Origin: Typhlomys cinereus
Taxonomy: Eukaryota; Chordata; Mammalia; Rodentia; Platacanthomyidae
Direction of reading: 5' to 3'
NCBI GenBank assembly: GCA_023101885.1
Contig: JALPQD010000232.1
Coordinates: forward strand, 1,144,618 to 1,208,617
DNA: 64,000 bases
The notes below the pieces were generated by a model. That model was not told where the DNA came from. It ran no database searches and saw only the letters and a program-made list of their open reading frames with translations. The translations under genes were made by a program, and so were the position numbers. Of the stretch, positions 1 to 8,780 are shown piece by piece (position 1 is the first letter of the stretch; each line of letters opens with the position of its first letter).

Positions 1-1550
1 AATATTCACTTATTTCCATCTGATTCCTTGTTCTTTTTCATAACTCTAAACGAGAGTACTAAAAGTAACCATGCCACATTGTAAAGAAAGGTCCTCTACC
101 AGTATTCAAATTTAACTTCTGGCAATGTTTCAAGAAGAAGGCAAGACTTCACTAAACTCTCTGTCAACACATGATTCCATGCCACTCTCCAAGTATCCAA
201 CACTACTCTCTTCCTCGATGGGGCATCACAAACTGGGCTTCCATTGTCTTAATCTCTAACAGCAGTACGCTCTTCCAAACTCACACAAGAATGACAGTTT
301 CAGACCCATCTCCAACACACAAAGTCTTTCCCACCACGAAGTCCCAAAGTTGTCATGTATATCTCAACAAACATTTCTGAAGGTTTTGATCTCATAAATG
401 TGTTCATTTCAGGGTGCATACTGCCATTGCTAATAACATTTCAGACAAGAGTTATTTAATAATTGTACAGCAAAAAGGTAAAGCAGCCATCAAGTGTATC
501 TCACATTTTCCACAAAATACAAATGGCTGTTAGTTTACTCTAAAATGAAACATAGTTCTGAAGAATATTAACAACAAAATAGATAATATTTGGTGCTTTC
601 TTATCGTCCAATAATGCACTAATGAATATTTACAACTATTTACAAGTGATTTTAATTTTAATTATGAACGGATTTATTATTTTCTTGTAAATTATCTTGT
701 AGGTACCTTAAATTAGTTTACAAATTATTTTCACATTTAGCATTTTTAGCATTACATTGGATTCATTGGAACTCAATGCATCCAAACTAATTTTGCCAGT
801 GATATGCAGATACAGTTTCTAGATTGTATTGTTGAAATGTGAGTATATGGTTCTATGTTAAGATGATTGTTATAAACTGTTAGTCCTCAAACTAAGTCTC
901 AAACTTCTGGCTAAGATTTACTTCCCCACATCCCCAGATTCAAAGAACTTTGAGAAAATAAGGTGGGACACAGGGGCAGTAAGACCGTAAAGGCTAAGCA
1001 TAAAGAATAGTGTTGTCTTACATTACCACGTGTTCATGACTATGTTATTGCACTAAGAACTCACTGAAGTGATGTCCACTTCCACCAAAATTGCCCAACA
1101 GTTGCCCTATTGTTATCTTATCATGGATGGGAAAAGATTTCAACTTATACTACACGCTCCTGAGAGACTATTTAAGGCAAGAATTAGTCAGGGAAAGGAA
1201 AGATTCTTACTGAAGATTTTATACAATTATAAGTTATCTGTACTTGAACAAGTAATGCAGGAATCTCAGATAAAATCCAGTGGATCACACCACAAAAGTC
1301 TGAAAATAGGATGGAAACTGACTAGAAAGAAGAAAGTATGAAGTGGGGCAGAAATGGGTATGGAATTGGTCAGTAAGGGGGAAAAACAATGAATTCTTTG
1401 TATTTATGTATAAAAGTATCAAAGAATGAAAACTTTTTTAAAAAGAGAATGTGAACTTCAAATTAACAAATCTAAAAATTTTAACACTTTCATATTTTGT
1501 TTTTTTGGCATGAAATTCAACAAATTTTTCTTAGGTATAACTTTCAAAAT
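1..1550. other. AT-rich intergenic DNA, no gene seen
   Basis: No gene is recognisable. The short open frames have no codon bias or motif I know. The stretch from about 120 to 420 is less AT-rich than its surroundings and contains a roughly 30-bp segment (301-331) that recurs, with small indels, at 14984-15011. It may therefore belong to an old dispersed repeat that I cannot name. Confidence 0.6.
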
Positions 1551-1568
1551 AAATTTTAAAATTTTCCA
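1551..1568. repeat. Upstream target-site duplication of the U6 pseudogene
   Basis: AAATTTTAAAATTTTCCA lies directly before the U6 5' end. A 17-base near copy, AAATTTAAAAATTTCCA, follows the 3' end at 1684-1700. The shared TTTCCA terminus abuts the insertion on the left. The AT-rich target suits L1 endonuclease. Confidence 0.8.
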
Positions 1569-1675
1569 GTGCTTGCTTTGGCAGCACATATCCTAAAGTT
1601 GGAACAATACAGAGAATATTAACTTGGTCCTTGCACAAGAATGATACACAAATTGATGAAGCATTCCATATTTCT
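1569..1675 (+). pseudogene. U6 snRNA retropseudogene
   Basis: This 107-base segment aligns end to end, without gaps, to mammalian U6 spliceosomal snRNA. By my count 18 positions differ, giving about 83% identity. Many changes are C-to-T or G-to-A, as expected for decay of an unconstrained copy. The ACAGAGA box is intact (ATACAGAGA), but the 3' half is heavily mutated and the terminal T-run is broken to TTTCT. There is no visible proximal sequence element or TATA box at U6-promoter spacing. It is flanked by an imperfect 17-18 bp target-site duplication (1551-1568 and 1684-1700), the mark of L1-mediated reverse transcription of U6 RNA. It is almost certainly non-functional. Confidence 0.93.
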
Positions 1676-1700
1676 TTAAAATTAAATTTAAAAATTTCCA

Positions 1701-2040
1701 ATAAATATTGTGCAGTTCTCATCTGATTTTTAAATTGGATGATTAAATATCCAAACTTGACCATGAGTATTCTATTTAGTAAAATTAAATATTTCATATT
1801 TCAGAATGGACAATATGAGGTTAGATAAAATAAAGTTATTGCTAAAATACAAAAGTAAAAGACAGTGAGAAAGTATGACCATGGAAGGTAACAATAGAAT
1901 TTTTCTTTTTATGTTAGCACTTTAAGAATTCCATCTCTAACATTAATTGATTCAATTGCTCATACTTCAATGATTTCTTCAGTAACGGATTTTAGAATTT
2001 TTGTTTGTATCCTCAAAAAAAAGTTGGAGGGCATTTTCAC
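1701..2040. other. AT-rich spacer, no gene seen
   Basis: This is unique-looking AT-rich sequence between the U6 pseudogene and the first L1 insertion. No motif or open frame of note is visible. Confidence 0.6.
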
Positions 2041-2055
2041 AAAAAGAATGTCATG
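2041..2055. repeat. 15-bp target-site duplication (left copy)
   Basis: AAAAAGAATGTCATG is repeated without mismatch at 3111-3125, directly after the L1 poly-A run. The leading A-run makes the exact 3' limit of the element ambiguous by several bases. Confidence 0.9.
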
Positions 2056-3110
2056 CACCGTATGTACTCCCTAAGAGGTGGATCATAGTATCAAACCCAC
2101 TTAGAGACACTCAAAGACATATCTCTGTAATACCTACAGTAATTGTAAAGATTATAAACAGGAGGGATGGGGAAGGAGGGCCCCACCAGAAACAATGAGA
2201 GAGGGGACCATGTTACAGCAGAGAAAACAGGCCATCATCAAGGACTGCAAGTAAGTAATGAGACATCTGGTTAAGTTCATAGACTTTCCTTCCTGATCAT
2301 TTGCAACTGATGGGGTATGATCTCACCAGAAGGGGAGAGCATGCAGGCTGCCAGATAGATGGTAACCATTTTGCAAATGGGTGATTGATCCCTCTCTTAC
2401 CACGGTCTCCTACTTTTATTCCATCTACTTTTTAATATACTCTTAGAACAAGACTCTAATTTAACAGGTTTTTATCTCTGGCCAGGGGGTGACATCCAAT
2501 ACCCATCAAGATGGAACCAAGAGCATTGCAGGAACAGCAAAACTGAAAAAAAAAATCAACAAACCATAATTCAGAACATCAGAGACTCTATATCAACCAC
2601 CTGGAATCTCTCCCCACCTTGAAGCTCAGGGAAATTTGCAGAAAAGGGGGTGGTAAGATTGTAAGAGCACAAGGATGGGAAGAGTCATGATATGCAAGAT
2701 ACTCCACACAAGTTAGGGCCGAAGCAATTATAATAGGACTCTGCATGATCTGAGCAATGAGCAACATATCATTGACCCCTCAAATTGTAGCATGGACTAA
2801 AGACACTACGATTCTTAGAAGCGAAGGATTAACAGTCACAATAGTGTTCCTATACTTAAGGGGAACACAAGAAAGAGTTCTAGGAATTGCCACTGAATCC
2901 TTACACCTCGTCAGAGAGGAGGACCCAGAGGAAAGTTCAATATACACATTAAAGGATGCTTCAGAGATGGGGGAAGGGGGTACTGGGATAAAGGGAGGGA
3001 GGGGGGAATGGAAGGGACAAAGCAGGGAGGGAACAGGGAGGTCCAGGGAGGGGTGGAGGGAAGGAGGGGACAGGGGTTCCTATTACGTTTGTATGAGCAG
3101 AAAAAAAAAA
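2056..3110 (+). mobile_element. 5'-truncated L1: last 10 ORF2 codons plus full 3' UTR
   Basis: The element starts inside the last codons of L1 ORF2 (reading HRMYSLRGGS then a TAG stop at 2086-2088) and continues through about 1 kb of 3' UTR. That UTR is shared almost line for line with the copies at 3363, 5492, 7841 and 34905. Near the 3' end is a G-rich polypurine stretch (about 2965-3080), then GTATGAGCAG and a poly-A run. A perfect 15-bp target-site duplication, AAAAAGAATGTCATG, sits at 2041-2055 and 3111-3125 and fixes both ends. It is a dead 5'-truncated insertion. The perfect duplication suggests it is not very old. Confidence 0.93.
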
Positions 3111-3125
3111 AAAAAGAATGTCATG

Positions 3126-3350
3126 GGGAGGAGATAGTACCAAAAGTCAAAGTTCAGAGAGAATCTCTGAAAGGAGTAGACACACAAAGACAAAGCAAAC
3201 AACCTGTGACCCAACAAGAAGGCAGCTGCAGTACACATGGTTACTTTACAATCTTCTAACTCTTCTAATTCCTGTTATTGTCTCTTAATTAGGAAATGAG
3301 GAAAAGAGTAAGCTAAATATCCTTTGCATGAAACATCAAGATGTAAAAAG
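3126..3350. other. Short unique spacer between two L1 insertions
   Basis: This is host DNA separating the L1 ending at 3110 from the one starting at 3363. No gene or recognised repeat is visible. Confidence 0.5.
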
Positions 3351-3362
3351 AAAAGATTATGA

Positions 3363-4331
3363 TGAATTAATGAAATTTTCCGGGAAATGGATGGAATTAG
3401 AAAAAATTATATTGAGTGAAGTATCCCAGACACAGAAAATTAAGCACCGTATGTACTCCCTAATAAGTGAATCCTAGTACCAAACACACTTATAGACACT
3501 TTAGGACAATTCTCTCTAATACTTACAGTAATTGCAAAGAATATGAACAGGAGGGATGGGGAAGGAGGACCACACCAGAAACAAGGAGAGAGGGGACCAT
3601 GTTACAGCAGAGAAAATAGGCCACCATCAAGGACTGCAAGGGGTGACATCCAATACCCATCAGGATAGAGTGAAGGGCATTGCAGGAGCAGCAAAAGTGA
3701 AAAAAAATCAACAAACCATAATCCAGAACATCAGAGACTCTATATCAACCACCTGCAAGTAGGCCAGCCTAATCTCTCCCCATCCTGAAGCTCAGGGAAA
3801 TTTGCAGAAGAGGGGGCGGTAAGATTGTAAGAGCACAAGGATGGGAGGAGCAATGATATGCAAGATACTCCACACAAGTTAGGGCTGAAGAAATCATAAT
3901 TGGACTTTGCATGTCCTGCGCAAATGTCCAACACAATATTGACCCCACAAAGTCTAGCATTTGCTAAAGGTACTAGGATCCTTGAAGGCAAGGAATTGAC
4001 AGCCACAGTAGTGTTCTTATGCTTAATGGGAACAAAGGAAAGGGTTCTGGGAAATGCCACTGGGTCCTTGCACCTCATTGGAGAGGAGGACCCAGAGGAG
4101 AGTTTGGCATGCTCATTAAAGGATGCTCCGGGGGTGGGAAGGGGATGCACTGGGGAATAGGGAGGAGGGGGGTGGGCGGTTGGAGGGAGAGAGGGGACCG
4201 GGACCGGTGTACCTGTTTAATTTGTATGAGTGGAAATAATAAAAATAAATTAAAAAATAAAATGTGGGAGAAAAAAATCATAATACTGAAGGAAAAAAAA
4301 TAAATAAATAAAGTAAAATTGGCTTATGGTT
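3363..4331 (+). mobile_element. 5'-truncated L1: ORF2 C-terminus and 3' UTR, extended tail
   Basis: The element begins about 38 codons before the ORF2 stop (TAG at 3475-3477), with the family's C-terminal SEVSQTQKIKH-like reading. It runs through the same 3' UTR family as its neighbours. A 12-bp target-site duplication, AAAAGATTATGA, flanks it (3351-3362 and about 4337-4348). The G-rich block is at about 4130-4205. After GTATGAGTGGAAATAAT come A-rich sequence and roughly 75-90 bases of mixed sequence before the final A-run, possibly a short 3' transduction. Relative to its siblings it has an internal gap: the 3'-UTR stretch after GGACTGCAAG jumps directly to GGGGTGACATCC. It is non-functional. 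Confidence 0.9.
3740..4160. other. Overlapping open frames on both strands inside the L1 3' UTR
   Basis: Within the L1 3' UTR an open frame of 86 codons reads on the plus strand (3900-4160) and one of 136 codons on the minus strand (3740-4150). Related frames occur at the same place in other copies: plus-strand frames at 2757 and 35426, antisense frames at 35422-35772, 12088-12279 and (in a minus-strand L1) 23642-23839. I recognise no protein family. This is most simply a GC-richer segment low in stop codons, inherited from a common source element. Confidence 0.35.
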
Positions 4332-4348
4332 AAAAAAAAAGATTATGA

Positions 4349-5036
4349 ATCAGTATGGAGAATACATCATCTACATAGAGTCTTCCATTACAATCGATAA
4401 AAAAGACAAAAGCCACAGGAAGCACAAGGATTTTACAGAGCATCATTTCTGCATTTGACTCTGGGTTCCTATTTTTCCTTCACATCTCAGTATTATTAGG
4501 TAACCCCGTTAACCTTGTTACATTTTCTAGAGACATTTCATTTAATGTATGTAGAACATTGAGCTCAGTTAGACACCCAGTGCATACCAAATGTTCTAAT
4601 TAGTTTTGATTAATGAATACAATCATAAGTTAAATTGCTTTTTATGTAAATGAAACTCCACGCATTCCTATGGCAGTACTCAACATTTGTGAAACTAAAA
4701 GAATACAAGGAATGCAAGCATAAACTAGGGCAGTTATATTCAAGCTTTCAAAAGCAGGAACAGCATTAGTGTAGCTCATTAAAATGCACACTCTGAGTTC
4801 TTGCAGATTTTGTCCACTTTTTCTGAATAACTTTCAAATGTTGGCAAAAAATTTAGGGTTGTTCAGTTGTTAGTATTCTATGGGCCCAACATTAACTCCT
4901 GGGGGTAACCTATTGAAATTCATTCAATTTTTAATCTATAATAATGCATAAGTTTAATGATATTTCTAAACTTTAGAAATTCCTGGAAATACTCATATAT
5001 TTCAGAATATACTAATATAGCTTATGTTGTTAATTT
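4349..5036. other. AT-rich spacer, no gene seen
   Basis: Unique-looking intergenic DNA. No open frame with recognisable content and no repeat that I can name. Confidence 0.55.
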
Positions 5037-5262
5037 GTACAGGGTCTCCTGTATCCTAGACTGTTCATGAGCTCATTATTTAGGCAATGAGGATAGCTTT
5101 GAACTTCTGATCTTGTTTTCCTGCTTCCACTTCTTAAGGACTGTACATGTACTGCTATATCTGACTTATATGGGGCTGTGGAAAAACCTAGGGCTTCCTG
5201 CCACATGAACTGTGTCCTCACCTCAAACATCACATGTTCTTTAAATGAGTACCATTTTCTTT
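5037..5262 (-). mobile_element. B1 plus tRNA-type composite SINE (RSINE1/B4-like), old
   Basis: Read on the minus strand, this is a tRNA/ID-like head followed by a B1-like (7SL-derived) body. On the plus strand the B1 complement comes first (phrases such as TTTGAACTTCTGATCTT and CTGCTTCCACTTCTTAAG). The ID complement follows, with GGGGCTGTGG and a degenerate CCTAGGGCTTCC. This order is that of the rodent RSINE1/B4 group. It is strongly diverged, so it is an old copy. Ends are approximate. Confidence 0.65.
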
Positions 5263-5491
5263 TACTTATACTCTCCAATTAAAATATAAATGCATGAATT
5301 ACTAAAATGAAAATTTAATTGTGAAAATTTAGGGTTAAGAATTTCTTTTGTTTGGCATCTGTCTAAGAAGAAATTTCACAGAATAGTAATTGTAAAAGCA
5401 CTTAGGAATATTGACTGAAATTAGAGAGGGAAACGGAAACTCATCATGAGAGACAATGTTAGTGAATAGGTTAACAGATTACTGTAGTCTC

Positions 5492-6625
5492 GATCAATGG
5501 ATAAGGGTTGAAGACATAGATATAAGTCCACACAATTATAGCCATTTGATCTTTGACAAAGGGGCCCAAAAAATCTAATGGAAAAAGAACAGGATCTTCA
5601 AAAAATGGTGCTGGCAAAATTGGATCTCCACATGCAGAAGATTAAAACTGGACCCATACTTGTCACCATGTACAAGACTTAATTCCAAATGGATCAAGGA
5701 CCTTGATATAAGGCCAGAGATTATAAAAACCATAGTTGAAAGGGTAGGGAACTCCCTCAAGCTGATTGGACAAGGCCAACAGTTCCTCAGTGGACATCCA
5801 ATAGCACAGTCACTATAACCAACACTCAACAGATGGGATCTTGTGAAATTAAAAAGCATCTGCTCATATAAAGAGATTTAACTTGAGCACAAAGGCAACC
5901 CACAGAATGGGAGAAAATCTTCACAAACCACATATCTGATAGAGCTCTATTATCCAGGGTGCACAAAGAACTTAGAAAACTAAATACCAAGGAAACAAAT
6001 GGGCCAATTAAAAAATGGGCCCTAGAACTTAAAAGAAACTTTACCAAGGACAAAATTAAAATATCTAACAATTATTTTTAAAAAATGCTCCACATCCTTA
6101 GCCATCAAGGAAATGCAAATCAAAACTTCCCTGAGATATCATCTCACCCCTGTCAGGATGGCAAAAATCCACAACACAAACAACACCAAGTCCTGGAGAG
6201 GATGTGGAGAGAGGGGAACTCTCCTACATTGCTGGTGGGAATGCAGGCTCATAAAACCACTCTGGCAAGACGTCTGGCGATTCTTAAAGAAGTTAAAGAT
6301 TGAAATGCCATATGACCCTGTTATTCCACTTTTGGGAATAACCCCCCATACAGCAAAAATTCACAATAGCACAAGCACGACCATGTTCATAGCAGCACTG
6401 TTTACAATAGCAAAGTCATGGAATCAACCCAAATGTCCAACACTTGATGAGTGGATAAGGAAAATGTGGTACATTTATACAATGGAATACTACTCAGCCA
6501 TCAAAAATGATGAATTAATGCAATTTGCCTGGAAATGGATGGAATTAGAAACAATTATATTGAGTGAAGTATCCCAGACACGGAAAATTAACCACCGTAT
6601 GTACTCCCTAATAGGTGGATCCTAG
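5492..6625 (+). pseudogene. L1 ORF2 C-terminal remnant
   Basis: This is the C-terminal part of the L1 ORF2 protein, whose full-length form supplies endonuclease and reverse transcriptase for L1 retrotransposition. The last 170 codons (6113-6625) are uninterrupted. They contain [17 protein letters not shown], the cysteine-rich zinc-knuckle-like motif of L1 ORF2, and the typical [14 protein letters not shown] segment near the end. Upstream of 6113 the frame is broken by several stops. No endonuclease or reverse transcriptase core is present, so it cannot encode an active enzyme. The open C-terminal frame probably reflects relative youth rather than selection. Confidence 0.92.
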
Positions 6626-7594
6626 TACCAAACCCACTTAGAGACACTCAAAGACAAATATCTGTAATCTTACAGTAATTGTAAAGATAATAAACAGGAG
6701 GGATGGGGAAGGATGGCCCCACCAGAAACAAGGAGAAAGGGGACTATGTTACAGCAGAGAAAATAGGCCACCATCAAGGACTGCAAGTAAGTAATGAGAC
6801 ATCTGGTTAAGTTCACAGACTTTCCTTCCTGACCATTTGCAACCGATGGGGTATGATCTCACCAGAAGGGGAGGGCATATAGGCTGCCTGATAGAAAGTA
6901 ACCATTTTGCAAATGGATGATCAACCCCTCTCTTACCGTGGTCTCCTACTTTTATTCCATCTACCTTTGAATATACTCTTAGAACAAGACTCTAATTTAA
7001 CAGGTTTTTATCTCTGGCCAGGGGGTGACCTCCAATACCCATCACGATGGAGCCAAGAGCATTGCAGGAGCAGCAAAACCAAAAAAAAAAAAAAAATTAA
7101 CAAGCCATAATTCACAACATCAGAGACTCTATATCAACCACCTAGAACTAGACCAGCCTAGTACTCTCCCCATCCTGAAGCTCTGAGAAAATTGCAGAAG
7201 AGAAGGAGGTAAGATTGTAAGAGCACAAGAATGGGAAGATTAACGATATGCAAGATACTCCACACAAGTTAGGACCGAAGCAATCATAATAGGACTTTGC
7301 GTGACCTGTGCTATGTCCAACACATTATTGACTCCACAAAGTCTAGCATGGACTAAAGGCACTAGGATCCTTGGAGGCTAGGGACTGACAGTCACAGTAT
7401 TGTTCCTAAGCTTAAGGGGAACACAAGAAAGGGTTTTGGGAAATGCCCCTGAGTCCTTGCACCTCATCAGAGAGGAGGACCCAGAGGAGAGTTTCACATA
7501 CACATTAAAGGATGCTTCAGTGTACCTGTTAAGTTTGTATGAGCGGAAATAATAATAATAATAATAATGTTAAATAAAAAAGAAAGAAAAATGG
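5492..7594 (+). mobile_element. 5'-truncated L1 (~2.1 kb): ORF2 C-terminal third and 3' UTR
   Basis: This L1 copy is bounded by a perfect 12-bp target-site duplication, TACTGTAGTCTC (5480-5491 and 7595-7606). It begins in the ORF2 region downstream of the reverse transcriptase core, reading through DQWIRVEDIDISPHN-like sequence, and continues to the ORF2 stop at about 6623-6625. About 930 bases of the shared 3' UTR follow, ending in an AATAATAAT-rich tail. The G-rich polypurine block present in sibling copies is absent here: the UTR jumps from GGATGCTTCAG to TGTACCTGTTAAG, so it was deleted or skipped. It is dead because of truncation and in-frame stops. Confidence 0.93.
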
Positions 7595-7606
7595 TACTGT
7601 AGTCTC

Positions 7607-7840
7607 AAGAACCTGCTCATGTGAAATACTCTCCTTTTTGTAGAAACCTACCTAAACTGCAGAGAGAAATCAGTTTATGCAAGTAATTTATAAAATAATT
7701 CACTTACAAGTTTCCTTGTGAACATACTATTTTTTAGCAGAACCTTATGATAAGTGTCTGATTCATTATTTAAAAATATATATCTTAGTTTTCTTCAAAA
7801 TTTCAATTTTAACTATATCAGACATAAGTCAACAGTATTG
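7607..7840. other. AT-rich spacer between L1 insertions
   Basis: Unique AT-rich DNA between the target-site duplication of the preceding L1 and the GC-richer 5' end of the next one. Nothing else is recognised. Confidence 0.5.
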
Positions 7841-8600
7841 CCTTTTTGCTGGGACACCCAGTCCAGAAAGGACCCACAGGTCCAGCTTCTCAGGCAAACC
7901 TTGAGAAGACCACGCCCCAGGCCCCAGATCACCCACTCCTCCCAGCTCTTCCCACTAGCCAGTCTACCAGTCAGCTGGAGCATCGGCCAGTCTGCTCTGG
8001 ACTAGGGAAGGACCCTAGGCCATGCCCCAGGTACCAGGTGATCTGCAGAACAACTGGAGGCACAGTCCTTTGCACAGGGATCTGGACAAGGGAGTAACCC
8101 CTGCTCCTCATAATTCAACAGAGTCCGAAGAAAACCCAAGCAAAACTCTAGGGTACAAATGCCAATATCTGAAGTCCTCTAAAATTATCCTATCACACGG
8201 GAGAGATTCTTCACATCCAGCTCAAAGATAAGTAAACCTTTTTACCATCCTGTTCCTTTCAATTATTAGTCATTGTAGTTTAACTTTTCCATATATCCAC
8301 CCCAAAACCTATAAAACTTCTGGGACTATACCATCCACCCTCACATATCGCCAAGGTACTAAACTGAAAAAGTACACTACAATACTAATACTCACTCCCT
8401 GTCTACTAAACCTGAATTAATTGATGTACTAACAGTCTAATATCCTCATCTAGGAAATAACACCAGTACCAGACAAGTGTACCCAACTCCAAAGCACACA
8501 CTAGAAATAACCACTCAAGAATAGTAATACCAACTAATTTAGTTCAGTCAAAAACACACAGAAACTGAAAGAAAATCTTAAGAGATAAAACAATGCCAGG
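7841..8600 (+). promoter_or_regulatory. L1 5' UTR (candidate internal promoter region)
   Basis: The first ~270 bases are markedly richer in G and C than the surrounding DNA. They begin GGGACACCCAGTCCAG-like and include several short CCCAG/CAGGCC phrases. They precede a more A-rich stretch and then the ORF1-like start at 8616. In L1 families the sequence before ORF1 is the 5' UTR carrying the internal RNA polymerase II promoter. I infer that role from position and composition, since I do not recognise specific promoter motifs. No monomer tandem array is visible. Confidence 0.6.
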
Positions 8601-8615
8601 TCACAGCACAAACCC

Positions 8616-8780
8616 ATGAGAGACAAAAAACAAGAAAACAAATCTCCCACCAAAAGAATTAATCCCATAATGATAGATTCCAACAAGAACAAACTCACAG
8701 AAAATAGCCAAGAAAGCCACACACAAGATAATGACATTCAAGCCATGATCAATACTATGAAAGAGGAAATCCAGGAGGAG
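8616..8780 (+). pseudogene. L1 ORF1 N-terminal stub
   Basis: About 55 codons read through lysine/asparagine-rich, heptad-like sequence (IQAMINTMKEEIQEE near the end), as expected for the N-terminal and early coiled-coil part of L1 ORF1p, the RNA-binding chaperone of the L1 particle. The frame then runs without interruption into sequence typical of ORF2 just before the reverse transcriptase (KEMDEFLSKYNLPKLNQ, then a stop). The RRM and C-terminal domains of ORF1p are gone. The assignment rests on position, composition and the following ORF2 sequence. Confidence 0.7.

Noticed and set aside
1069..1341. 90-codon open frame on the plus strand near the left end
   Set aside because: No motif, no splice context and ordinary AT-rich composition; open frames of this size are expected by chance in 64 kb.
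1569..1675. Functional U6 snRNA gene
   Set aside because: About 18 substitutions, broken terminator, no upstream promoter elements and flanking target-site duplications all indicate a retropseudogene.
6113..6625. 170-codon open frame with strong protein-like content
   Set aside because: Real coding ancestry, but it is the C-terminal remnant of L1 ORF2 in a truncated insertion, not a host gene.
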